Assembly (NCBI GenBank): GCA_030789695.1
Contig: CM061142.1
Location: 799,541,258-799,605,257 of the forward strand
Direction of reading: 5' to 3'
From: Scilla litardierei
Lineage: Eukaryota > Streptophyta > Magnoliopsida > Asparagales > Asparagaceae
DNA length: 64,000 bases
Positions 33,663 through 44,605 of the stretch are shown here, piece by piece (the first letter of the stretch is position 1; each line of letters starts with the position of its first letter). Both the position numbers and the translations under genes were made by a program. The notes under the pieces are model-generated. The model was not told where the DNA came from. It worked only from the letters and a program-made list of their open reading frames with translations, and made no database searches.

Positions 33663-34925
33663 ATGGGTATCAGAACTAGGTTATAGCATACAACAACGAT
33701 GGCATTCAACATTATATCCGCATCTCATGAAGAAGGTCTATCAACCGTACGACCACCACTCTTCAACGGAACCAACTACCCAAGTTGGAAGATCAAGATG
33801 ATGATCTACTTGGAGGGTCAAGACTTATGAGACATTATGGAGTCGTCATTTGAGAAGCCTACTACACCCACAGCTTCAAGGACAAAAGCGGATAAGGACT
33901 CGATCAAATTCAATGCAAGGGCTATGAATGCATTCCATGGCGCCCTCACTCATAATGAGTTCAACCGCATCTCCATGTGTAAAACGGCCAACGAAATTTG
34001 GCATACTTTGGAGATTTGTCAAGAAGGGACGACAAAGGTAAAGAAATCTAACCAAACTATGTTTAGATCTAAATATGAAATGTTTAAGATGCAGGAAGGA
34101 GATTTTCTAGAGGATCGAGTGGTGAAGATCCTTGACTCTCTTACATCTCAATGGGAGTCAAAGGCCAATGTGATTTTGGAGTCAAATGACATGTCCAAAT
34201 ACACCGTTGAGGAGTGGTGATTTTCCAAGAGGATCGAGTGGAGAAGATCCTTGACTCACTTACATCTCAATGTGAGTCAAAAGACAACGGGATTTTGGAG
34301 TCAAGTGACATGTCCAAATACACCGTTGATGAGTGCATTGGGGATCTCATGGCATATAAAGTAAAGCTTCAACATAAGAAAGAGATTCAACCAACGAAGC
34401 CTGAGAAGCAGGAGAAGCAAAAGGGGGTTGCATTCCATGTCGAGAAGGAGCCAATCCAATTGAGGAAGAAATTCCATCGAGAAGCTTCGAGTGAAGATGA
34501 TGGACAAGATGATGCTAGCGATGATGATTTCATCGATCTTGCCACGCAATTCAAGGCATTCCTCAAGGGCAAGCAAGATAAATCTTTGTCAAAGTTTGCC
34601 TCTAAATCTAACAATTCTATTTTTTTCAAGGGTACAAGAAAATTTCATCTCGCTACCGAATGCCCTTCCAAACTCTCCAAAGATTACTACAAAGGAAAAG
34701 GGAAGAAACATTGGAAAGGCAAGTCTAAATTCAAGAACCAAAAGAAGGGACTTGTCGGCACATTTGATGATTCGGATAAGGACTCATCAAGTGACAAAGA
34801 GGAAGATAACGAGGAGCAAACCCACATGTGCTTCACGACATTGGAAGATCTTTCTTCAAGATCTAGAAATGAAGAGGTGAAGGCTTGGCTCAAGACCAAT
34901 GAAGAAGTGTGCTTCATGGCAAAAG
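33663..34925 (+). pseudogene. gag: C1 gag, N-terminal and central part
   Basis: A primer site (GGTATCAGAAC) at 33666 precedes the ATG at 33699. The product begins MAFNIISASHEEGLS with RPPLFNGTNYPSWKIKM, a UBN2/DUF4219-type gag start. A TGA at 33828-33830 replaces a Trp codon. A 119-bp tandem duplication (units at about 34099 and 34218) shifts the frame. The CCHC zinc knuckle near 34620 has lost its first two Cys (FKGTRKFHLATEC). Acidic and Lys-rich stretches follow. The gene is cut after VCFMAK at 34925 by C2 and continues at 45971. Confidence 0.85.
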
Positions 34926-36287
34926 TGTTGGAATTTCATAATTCCATATTTCTATTCTCATATGATTTTGATGTGACAAACACATTCAGTGCTACTAACT
35001 CTATGTATGCAGATACATATCAATGCTGAGTTCCACACAAATGAGATATCTTCATGCATACTCAATCAGAAATATCAATCATGAAGCTGGAAAGACAAAG
35101 GCACCTAATCCACGACTTGGATATATAATCACTTGATAAGGATCTCCTGCAAAGAAGCTTCTCAGACTCAGTTGCAGATGCAGTCCTATCTTCGGCTTTA
35201 TGTAATCAATGTAAAATTTACTTTTTTTAGAGTCACAAAGCCTTGTGATAATATATCTTAGTCATCTAGGTTCCATTCCTCAGAGATCTACACTTCCCAA
35301 TTTCGAAAATTCGCAACTTTGAAAATTGGCAGCTAATAACCTCATTTTGGTCGACCAATTTTAAACCTTCGAATTTGGTTATGGGATTGCATGTGCAAAC
35401 TCCCCTAACCGTGTAGATTCTAGAAATGTCCTCCAACGGTCGAAATTCTCTCTCTAAATTTTGGTCGACCAATGTGGTCATTTTGGTCGACCAATTTCAA
35501 AACTAGCCGTTTTGATCCCAAATTTTCAGGGACGGTTCCTGCCCATTTTCCAACGTTAACTACAGTCCCCAACCGTCCCTAAACACTATAAATAAAGGGG
35601 TAGACCCTCTCTTTTCATTCACACACTTTCCTCTTTTCTTAATCTCTTATTTGTTGGAATCAAGTCTTCTTTCTAAAGCTTTAGGCCATTAGTTGTTCTT
35701 TTCTTATTTGTAAGAAGAAATCATTAGATTTCCTTCTTCGTTTAAGAATGGAAGAACTTGGTTTTTCAACATCATTTTGGAAAGTTGTTTGTGTTCATAA
35801 TTGAAGAAGAAATCGATTGATCTCTCTCTCTTCTTTTATGAACCAGAGAACTTCAAGTGTTGCGCTTCATTACATATCTTTTACATCTTGAAGTTCTTCT
35901 TCTAAAACACCATCCTTGAATTCTTTCTCTGAAAATTATAACAAGGCTATATGTGTTTTTCTATTTTATTATTTTACAGGTTTGAATCTCTGTTAGAGAT
36001 TGTACAAAGTTTGGGACACGGGGAGTGTCGCCATTTTTGTAAGTTCATGCTTGCGGGGCAAGTGATTATAGTGGATTGAAAATCTCTACGGGGTAGAGGA
36101 CTGGAGTAGGATCACAAGGATCCGAACCAGGATAAATCTCTGTGTTTGCGATTGATTTAAATTCAGTACTTGTCATTTTATTTCTGTGCCATCTTTGCAA
36201 ATATTACTAACATTTTATTTGCGACATTTTTCAATATACACTATTCACCCCCCTCTAGTGTATTGATCCTTACAGGCTAAAATTACA
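34926..36287 (+). repeat. C2 5' LTR (1362 bp)
   Basis: It starts TGTTGGAATTTCATAATTCC and ends GGCTAAAATTACA. Three TTGGTCGACCAA palindromes (35347, 35461, 35483) lie upstream of the TATA box CTATAAATAAA at 35586. The 3' end has the CACCCCCCTCTAGTG stretch usual for this type. Confidence 0.93.
35586..35596 (+). promoter_or_regulatory. TATA box of C2 LTR
   Basis: CTATAAATAAA lies 660 bp into the LTR and is identical in the 3' LTR. Confidence 0.65.
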
Positions 36288-36301
36288 TTTGGTATCAGAG
36301 C
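36288..36301 (+). other. C2 primer-binding site
   Basis: TTTGGTATCAGAGC directly follows the LTR end. TGGTATCAGAGC complements the initiator tRNA-Met 3' end. Confidence 0.9.
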
Positions 36302-36310
36302 AAGGTTAAG

Positions 36311-38062
36311 ATGGCAGCAAGTTCCTCAAACATGAACGCAGTTCCACACAACTACAATCAGCATCCTGAAGGGCACTCTCAAACTCGTCCTCCTCTATTT
36401 GATGGTTCAAATTATTCATATTGGAAAATACGAATGGAGATTCATCTCCAAAGTATGAATTATGAAATTTGGGACATCGTAGAGTCAGGATACAAAAAGC
36501 CAACAACTCCTGTTGCTGATTGGACCACCAACGACAAAACTGCAAAAACCAACAACTCAAAGGCCATGAATGCTTTATTTTGTGCTATGGATAAACATGA
36601 GTTTAATCGAGTATCTCAGGCCAAAAGTGCTAAGGAGATTTGGCATATACTTGAGGTAACTCATGAAGGAACCAGTAAAGTGAAGGAAACTAAGATCTCC
36701 ATTTTGGTTCACAAATTCGAGTTGTTCAAGATGAAGGACCAAGAGACAATTGGAGAAATGAACACCAGGTTTACTAATATTATAAATTCTTTAAGTGCTC
36801 TTGGAAAAACTTACACTTCTCTTGAACAGGTTCGCAAAATTCTTAAAGCTTTAACTCCAGTATGGCGTCCAAAGATCACTGCTATTGAGGAAGCCAATGA
36901 TCTTTCCACATTATCTATGGAAGATCTTATTGGTAACTTAATGGCCCATGAAGTTACACTTCAAGATGAGAAAGAAGAATCAGATCAAAAGAAGAAAGTA
37001 CTTGCCTTCAACGCAACATCAGACAATGAAGATTCAGATGATGATATGGCATTTTTTGCCAAAAACTTCAGAAAATTCTTTCAGAAAGGTAAGTATAATA
37101 ATTTTAAATCTAAGAATACTGATTCTTCTCTTTGCTTTAACTGCAATAAGCCAGGACATATGAAGAAAGATTGTCCTCTTCTCAAAGCAAAGTTCAAAAC
37201 TTCCAATAATGATCAATCCAGAAGAGAAAGGAAGTTTGACAAAATGAAAAAGGCATTTGCAGCAACATGGGATGATTCTTCAGATGATGAAGATGATGAT
37301 CTAAATGAAAGTGCTAACATGTGCTTTATGGCACAAGAAGATGAAGATGAGGTAAGTTCTTTTAATAATGAAGAATTACTTGATGCATTAAAAGATCTCT
37401 ATTCTCGTTTCAAAAAATTGAATAATCAACATAAATCTTTGAAACAAAATAATGATGATCTTCTTATTAAATATCAAGAATTGTCTTCTTCTAAGAACAC
37501 TACACCTATTGAGAATACATCTTCTCAAAATTTAAATCTTAGTAAAGAGAATGATATTCTCAAAATTAAGAATCTAGAACTACATACTCAAATATCCGAA
37601 ATGGATAAAAATATTTCATCACTAAAGATGAAATACGACGAGATGTCTTCCAATATTAATAAATTTAATAAAGGAAAGACTAATCTTGATGATTTACTAA
37701 AAATACAATATCCTGCAAATCATAGACAAGGTCTGGGATATTCTCATAAGGATGCACCCAAATCTTGTAACACATCTTCTTCTTGTGGAATAACTACTTT
37801 TGTTAAACCTCAAAAGAAGAATCACGCATTTATTTACACAAAGAAAGTAAACATTTCTACTACTTCTTCTTCACAAAGAAATGTTTCTAACATTTCAAAA
37901 CCATCTTCTAGGAAACCTACTACAGTGAGTATATGGGTTCCTAAGAATTCATGCTTAGAAGATAGAAATGATTATATTTCTCATTATATTCATGCTATAG
38001 TTCATTCTAATGATTATATTAAAAAGCCAAATTCCACTTGGGTTTGGCTTCCAAAAATCTAA
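36311..38062 (+). CDS. gag: C2 gag polyprotein (583 aa)
   Basis: The ORF is open from the ATG 10 bases past the primer site to TAA at 38060. The N-terminus (RPPLFDGSNYSYWKIRMEIH) and following helices are the DUF4219/UBN2 capsid region of Copia gag. A perfect CCHC zinc knuckle (CFNCNKPGHMKKDC) lies at residues 275-288, followed by a Lys/Arg-rich stretch and an acidic cluster (DDSSDDEDDD). The last 230 residues form an Asn/Lys/Ser-rich coiled-coil region ending WVWLPKI. Gag assembles the particle and packages the RNA. A GAG|GTAAGT donor-like site lies in phase 0 at 37351/37352 (see findings). Pol follows in the same frame after three stops. Confidence 0.92.
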   Translation: MAASSSNMNAVPHNYNQHPEGHSQTRPPLFDGSNYSYWKIRMEIHLQSMNYEIWDIVESGYKKPTTPVADWTTNDKTAKTNNSKAMNALFCAMDKHEFNRVSQAKSAKEIWHILEVTHEGTSKVKETKISILVHKFELFKMKDQETIGEMNTRFTNIINSLSALGKTYTSLEQVRKILKALTPVWRPKITAIEEANDLSTLSMEDLIGNLMAHEVTLQDEKEESDQKKKVLAFNATSDNEDSDDDMAFFAKNFRKFFQKGKYNNFKSKNTDSSLCFNCNKPGHMKKDCPLLKAKFKTSNNDQSRRERKFDKMKKAFAATWDDSSDDEDDDLNESANMCFMAQEDEDEVSSFNNEELLDALKDLYSRFKKLNNQHKSLKQNNDDLLIKYQELSSSKNTTPIENTSSQNLNLSKENDILKIKNLELHTQISEMDKNISSLKMKYDEMSSNINKFNKGKTNLDDLLKIQYPANHRQGLGYSHKDAPKSCNTSSSCGITTFVKPQKKNHAFIYTKKVNISTTSSSQRNVSNISKPSSRKPTTVSIWVPKNSCLEDRNDYISHYIHAIVHSNDYIKKPNSTWVWLPKI

Positions 38063-38098
38063 TCCTAAGGACCCTCAAAAAGGGGTACCAATGCTTAA

Positions 38099-41000
38099 TG
38101 TTTTATCTTTCAGGTACCTAGGAAAGAAAGATGGATTTTGGATAGTGGATGTTCAAAACATATGACAGGAAATGTCAAACTACTTTCAAACGTCAAGTAC
38201 AAACAAGGAGGCACAGTTACCTTTGGTGACAACAAGAAAGGAAAAATCATAGGCACTGGAACAGTTGGCAATACTAATCAGCCTATCATTGAGAATGTTC
38301 ACCTGGTTGACGGTTTGAAACATAATTTACTTTCCATTAGTCAATTATGCGATAAAAATTACAAAATAGTTTTTGAACAAAATGATTGCATTATTTATGA
38401 TTCAGATATGTCATCTGTTTTGTTTCGTGGTAAGCGTAAAAATAACATTTATATTTTATGCATGTCTGTTACCACAAATAATCATTGTTTAATAATTACA
38501 TCTGATGATACACTTTTATGGCATAAACGTTTTGGACACACTAATTTCAAAAATCTTGCACACATTTCAAAAAACAAATTAGTAAATGGAATGCCAAATA
38601 TTTCTTTCAAACACAAACATTTTTGTGATGCTTGTCAACAAGGAAAAATGCACAAATCCTCTTTTAAATCAAAGGATGTTATCTCAACAAAGAGACCTTT
38701 AGAACTCTTACATTTAGATTTGTTTGGTCCTTCTAGAGTAGCCTCTTTAAATAGAAGTAGATATGCATTTGTCATTGTTGATGATTATTCAAGATATACT
38801 TGGGTTATATTCTTACAAAACAAGAATGATGCTTTTGAAGAATTTTCAATATTTTGTAAAAAGATACAAAAAATCAAATCCTCTAACATTGTCACTATTC
38901 GTAGTGATCATGGAGGAGAATTTGAAAATGAATCGTTTACCAAATTTTGTAATGAAAATGGCATTACTCACAAATTTTCTTTTCCTCGTGCTCCTCCTCA
39001 AAATGGAGTAGTTGAAAGGAAAGCTAGAACCTTACAAGAATGTGCAAGAACAATGCTTTGTGATATTAATTTACCAAAATATTTTTGGGCTGAAGCTGTC
39101 GCAACTGCATGTTACATTATGAATAAAATTCTTATAAGGCCATTGCTTAATAAAACATGTTTTGAATTATTCTTTGATCGCATTCCACGTGTATCATACT
39201 TTAAAGTGTTTGGATGTAAATGTTTTATTCTTAATACTAAAGATGCACTTGATAAATTTGATTCTAAATCTGATGAAGGTATTTTTGTTGGATACTCAAC
39301 ACGTAGCAAAGCCTACAGAGTATATAACAAAAGAACTTCAACAGTTGAAGAATCACTACATGTCACATTTGATGAGAATCCCTCATCTAAATCTCCCATT
39401 ATTGATGATGAAGAAAATATATTACCTTTATCTAATTCTTTAGATAATATCAAACTTGATGAAATTGATGCTACTAATCATTCTGTTGAGTCTATTTCAG
39501 ATAATACAGATCTTCCCAAGGTTTTTGCACAAGTTCCAAACCATCCATCAGAATTAATCATTGGAGATATTACAGATGGAGTTAGAACTCGTCGTCAAAT
39601 TGAACAAATGGCGCATTGTGCTTTCCTTTCATCCATTGAACCAAAGAACATCAAAGATGCATGTGAAGACAGTTCATGGATTATCGCTATGCAGGAAGAA
39701 CTCAATCAATTTCAAAGAAATGATGTTTGGGAATTAGTTCCCAGACCAACAGATCATTCAATTATTGGTACCAAGTGGGTATTCAAAAATAAATTGGATG
39801 AATCTGGTCAGGTAATTAGAAACAAGGCACGATTGGTTGCACAAGGTTATAATCAAGAAGAAGGTATTGATTACGATGAAACCTATGCACCAGTTGCTCG
39901 TCTTGAATCTATTCGCATGTTGTTATCATTTGCATGTTTTAAAGATTTTAAATTATTTCAAATGGATGTCAAAAGTGCTTTTTTAAATGGATTTCTTAAG
40001 GAGGAAGTTTATGTTGAACAACCTCCTGGTTTTCATCATGAAAATTTTGAAAATCATGTTTTCAAATTAAAGAAAGCTCTTTATGGTCTCAAACAAGCAC
40101 CTCGTGCTTGGTATGAAAGACTTAAAAGCTATCTTTTAAATTCTGGTTATAATATTGGTAAAATAGATTCCACTCTTTTTATTAAAAATATTAAATCTGA
40201 CATAATCATTATTCAAATATACGTTGATGATATTATTTTTGGTTCTACTAATGAATCTCTTTGTCAAGATTTTTCTAATATTATGCAGAAAGAATTTGAG
40301 ATGAGTCACATGGGTGAACTCAATTACTTCCTCGGTCTTCAAATTAAATAATTGAAGGAAGGAATCTTCATTCACCAAAGCAAGTACTCTAAAGAACTCA
40401 TCAAGCGTTTTGGTTTAGAAAATTCTGCAGAAAAACGTACTCCAATGAGTACATCTACATCTCTGGACAAAGACTTAAATGGTAAGAGTGTTGATCAACG
40501 TCTTTACAGAGGTATGATTGGCTCTCTACTCTATTTAACTGCTAGTAGACCAGACATTATGTTTTCAGTATGTTTATGTGCACGTTTTCAGGCAGATCCT
40601 AAAGTTTCACACTTAACTGCCGTAAAAAGGATTATTAGATATGTTAAGCACACTTCTGATTTTGGTTTATTTTATCCCAAGTCAAGCACATTTGATTTAT
40701 TATCCTATAGTGATGCAGACTTTGCTGGTTGCAAATCAGATCGTAAAAGTACCAGTGGTACTTGCCACTTTTTAGGTCATGCTTTAGTATCTTGGTTTAG
40801 CAAAAAGCAAAACTCCGTTTCATTATCTACAACCGAGGCAGAATATATTGCCGCCGGTTTAGCATGTGCTCAAATCTTATGGATGAAACAAACTATATCT
40901 GACTATGGTATTGATTGCTCTACTTGTCCTATTATGTGTGATAATACTAGTGCTATTAATCTTTCTAAAAATCCTGTGCATCATTCTCGTACAAAACATA

Positions 41001-41170
41001 TTGATGTACGTCATCATTTTCTAGATGATCATGTTCAGAAAGGAGATATAGTTCTTAAATTTATAGCTACTGAACATCAGACAGCTGATATTTTAACCAA
41101 ACCATTGAAAGAAGATACTTTTATTAAGCTTCGTAGGAATTTAGGGATTATTAGTGAATCGGACTTATGA
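38099..41170 (+). pseudogene. pol: C2 pol: protease-integrase-RT-RNase H, one nonsense codon
   Basis: The frame is the same as gag and opens after the TAA at 38096. Domains in order: aspartic protease ([13 protein letters not shown]); integrase zinc-binding domain ([24 protein letters not shown]); integrase core with Asp in LDLFGPSR, Asp in RSDHGGEF and Glu in [13 protein letters not shown] ([35 protein letters not shown]); RNase H (YSDADFAGCKSDRKSTSG, STTEAEYIAA, RTKHIDVRHHF). The only break is a TAA at 40349-40351 where relatives have Gln (a C-to-T change), between RT and the connection to RNase H. Otherwise all catalytic residues are present. The element could be mobilised in trans but not by its own full-length pol. 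Confidence 0.92.
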
Positions 41171-41236
41171 CACATTCTTATTTTTATTTTTTAGAATTTT
41201 TCCAAATTTTTTCAAATTTTTCTGGGCATTTTTGAA

Positions 41237-41490
41237 ATTGGTCGACCAATTCACCAATATTGGTCGCCAATATTCGAATTTTTTATTATTTTTTAATTTT
41301 TCAGTAACCACTTCGTCTTCCCGCTTATTCTCGTTATACGTTCCCTCCATTTTCAGTTTCCGAAACTGAACCCATCCATTCGTTTTTGACTTTTGGGTGG
41401 GATTCGTTACTCAAACTTCTCTGTCGATTGGAATTTGACAGTTCCAACAACTTCCTATAACTATTTTCTCTTATTTAAATTCGTGCCTAG
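41237..41490 (+). promoter_or_regulatory. Candidate internal promoter before C2 ORF3
   Basis: A 14-bp ATTGGTCGACCAAT palindrome (41237-41250), the same motif as in the C2 LTR U3, is followed by a variant ATTGGTCGCCAAT and, about 200 bp on, by TATA-like stretches (CCTATAACTATT, CTTATTTAAATT). ORF3 starts 350 bp further. The arrangement copies that of the LTR. Function is inferred. Confidence 0.45.
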
Positions 41491-41838
41491 GGACTATCAT
41501 TTTTCACAAAATATCTCTGACCTTTCTTCTTCTCCCAACGCCCCCTTTCCATTTCCCCAAATCAATAACCACGAAACCCCCGCCGGTCTCCTCCCTCTCT
41601 CCTCCAATCGCCGGCCTCCACCCTCTCCATCCTCCGGCGCCTCCCTCCTTTCCTCGCCCGTGGTCGATCCTCCACCGAATCGGTCCCTCATCGCCCTCCT
41701 CGCCCGCCTGCTCCACGGTTTCGCCCGCTCCACCCAGTTTTCACCGGATCCGCCCACGATTCGCCGGCGACCGCCTTCAAACGACGGTTCCTCGCTTTTG
41801 TTCGGCTCGACTTCCTTCCTCGCTACCCTCGGATCCCG

Positions 41839-43163
41839 ATGGCTCAGCCCCCTGCGGATTTCGTTGCAACCCCGGCGCCGGCCTACTTCCGTTCTCCGGC
41901 GGCCTTTCAGCAGTTTCGCCTCCTGGAGCGCCTCCCGTTCCACCCTGAGCGTCACATCGACTTCCATGACCACGGTTTCTCTCGGATCTTGGCCCCTCTG
42001 CATTCCGCCGGCCTCGTTGGTCTTTGGTCCACGGCAAGCCGTACCCCCTACTTTCCGGCCCTCGTTCGTGAGTTCTACGCGAACTTGGATTCTTCCAAAC
42101 AGGCGGGTATGCTCTCTATTTCCACTATCGTCAATGGTTTCTTCTTCAGTCTTAATGGCCCTATGTTATCTTCCTTACTCTACCTGCCTGCTAACAATGT
42201 TCAGCCCCTTCCATCCAACCTCACCGACCCTTCCATTAAACAGCTTCTGGCGACTGATTTTCTTCCCAAGCGGTCTGCAGCCACCCTACACCCACCTTCT
42301 AGGATGATGGTCAAAATCATTCTTACAAACCTAGCACCTAAGATAGGATCTCTGAACTATGTTAGTAGCAATCTGCCCGTTGTCTCTATGCATTAATGGG
42401 TGAACTACCCGTATGCTGGGGCTCTGTCTTACTTGACACTTTGGCCAAGCCTGTTAGGACTCATATCTTTTTGCCTTCCCTGATCACCCGAATTTTAGAG
42501 GCCTTTCAGATTCCATTCGCCAACTCTGCCCCTATCTTCAATCCGGTTGATTTCACTTCTGCAACCCTGACTCACATGCAATTGGTCGTATCTGACTCTT
42601 CTGCCTCTGATGATGATGCCGATGCCGATGCCACTGACCCACTTCCTCACGATACCGATGACGCTGACCTTGACACCTCTCCCGCTTCCTCCCGTCCAGT
42701 CACTAGGTCCATGTCCCGCTCTCCACGCACACGTACTCGTTCTTCGCGATCTCGTCCCACTCCTCCTTCCCGACCCACTTCCACATCCCACACTCCGGGT
42801 CCTTCTCGCACTCGTGGCCGTGTTCCGGTTCGGAAACGGTATTCTCAGTCTGCAGCTTCCCCTTCCACTCCCATTACCCCGACCTCTGGTCATGATGTTA
42901 TTCTTAGAGAGATTCGTGCACTCCGTCATTCTGTCACTCGAGGATTTCAGGACATTCAGGGAGAGATGCACGATGGTTTTCATGGGATTCAGACCCACTT
43001 GAGTACTGGTGATGCTACATTACAGGAGCATAATAGGCGGATGGACGATCTTACTACTGCTGTTGCCTCTCTGGCAAACCACTTCGAGTCCCTCCACTTT
43101 CGCGCAGTTCGTCGTTCGTCTGATGATCTTCCTTCCGGACCAGGCACCTCCTCTCGGCAGTAG
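41839..43163 (+). pseudogene. C2 ORF3: plant-transposon-domain protein in env-like position, frameshifted
   Basis: The ATG at 41839 starts MAQPPADFVATPAPAYF. The segment ALVREFYANLDSSKQAG, followed by a hydrophobic helix and LLYLPANN, matches the 'putative plant transposon protein' domain (Transposase_32 type) seen in 3' ORFs of SIRE-like and Athila-like elements. The frame stops at 42394-42396; the continuation (ALMGELPVCWGSVLLDTLAK) is in the +2 frame, so one frameshift near 42380 breaks it. The second part has an acidic Asp/Ala block, an Arg/Ser-rich block (SRPVTRSMSRSPRTRTRSSR), then a coiled coil (REIRALRHSVTRGFQDIQGE) to the TAG at 43161. No signal peptide or clear membrane anchor is visible, so 'env-like' describes position only. 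The role is unknown. Confidence 0.7.
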
Positions 43164-44605
43164 TCACTAGTTGGTTCATACTCCTCTCGCGTGGTTCGTC
43201 GTCGTTCGTTTGATGTTTCATACGTCCGTTGATGATGTCTGATGATGTGTAGTTGATAGGCTTTTTGGACACATTCTGTTGGTTGGCTTTTTGGAAACAT
43301 TCTGCAGGTTGGCTGATGTTGGGTAGTTGCTAAGGCTCTTTGCTTTGTTTAGCTTGTTGTCTTTAGGTTGGCTGTTGTATGGTTTGTGTGATATGTGGGC
43401 TCTCTATGTAGTGTTGTCATTCCAGTTTTATGTACTTTCGCATTGATATGTCTATGTTTCTATGCATGTTTTGTCACTGGCTGTTGTATTGTCACTAGAT
43501 ACTCTGTTGCTAAAGCTGTATGGTTCTTTACTATTGTCACTAATTGTTTCCTCTGTTCTTTTTTGTTCTTTCTGATATTATGTGAGTGTTTGTTGTTCTC
43601 CTCTGTAACTTTGGCATTCCAATATTCTGGTCCTTTGTATTGATCATTAGCATCTGCTTTGTTACTTTGGCAATTAAAGGCTCCTTTGTACCTTCTGTTT
43701 CTATTTTGTGCTTTCATGCTATATCCTATTTTTATGCTATAGCCATTTTTATGCCCATGTCCTGTCGAATACCTTACAGGCGCAACCTATTTTGTTTCTG
43801 TAGCTTGGACATATAAATGTTGCTTTTCTTTCTGTAGCTTGATTTTGTTTCTGTAGCTTGCACATATAAATGTTGATTTTGTTTCTGTAGCTTGCACATA
43901 TAAATCATTGCTACATTCAGACCTACTTCATACATCTATATTTTTTTAGACACAATGGCCTGCAACCTATTTTGGCTATGTTGATTTTGTTTCTTTTGTT
44001 CCTATTTTTTTAATATATCTTTTTCCACTATACTACTACAGTACTTGGCTCACTCCTTTCAGGCAACATTCGGCCTATACCTCCTTCTGTCATTTCGGCC
44101 TGCACTCATAAATATTTTTTTTCGTTCCTGATCCACTACACATTGGCCTTCCCTTTTTAAGCCTACACACATATTTTTTTATGATCTGCAACTTTGTTTT
44201 ATCATCCCTCACTGTGGCCTTCTCCCTAATATTTTTTAATGCTTTGTCCTTTATTTTTTTTACTTGGCCTTCACCCTATTCAACTATATTATATTCGGCC
44301 TACATACTCTTTTTGGCCTACAACTCATTTTCACACACTGTCCACATTATGTTCACATTTTTCAATGGGATATACACTCCTTCTTTTACAGCCATTTTTT
44401 ATTTACTACTGTTATCTAACTTCTTTTTTCCTAACTATTATTTCCCTCTTTTTGAGAATTCCAAAGGGGGAGAATATCTTTCATCTACTCAGGGGGAGTT
44501 TTCACTAACTCCACATATTCAGGGGGAGTATATCTGATATGTTGATATGTTCAAATTTTAAATATATTTTTTTTTCATGTTTGTCATCATCAAAAAGGGG
44601 GAGAA
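43164..44605 (+). other. C2 3' noncoding region with minisatellite and polypurine tracts
   Basis: This is T-rich noncoding sequence. A roughly 34-bp unit (TTTCTGTAGCTTGCACATAT) is repeated three times at about 43795-43905. Near the end, G5 purine tracts occur at about 44464, 44490, 44520 and finally AAAAAGGGGGAGAA at 44592-44605, which abuts the LTR and is the likely plus-strand primer. The short ORFs here are not recognised. Confidence 0.7.

Noticed and set aside
36288..36305. tRNA gene fragment
   Set aside because: It is the primer-binding site, complementary to a tRNA end. No cloverleaf is present around it or around the other primer sites.
41393..42307. 304-codon plus ORF
   Set aside because: It overlaps ORF3 in another frame and is Pro/Ser/Arg-rich because of the CT-rich leader. 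The ORF3 frame has the recognisable plant-transposon domain.
42495..42998. 167-codon minus ORF
   Set aside because: It is antisense to the Arg/Ser-rich part of ORF3 and is low complexity.
41839..43163. Retroviral envelope gene
   Set aside because: No signal peptide, no cleavage site and no clear membrane anchor. The N-terminal domain is of the plant-transposon type, so only the position is env-like.
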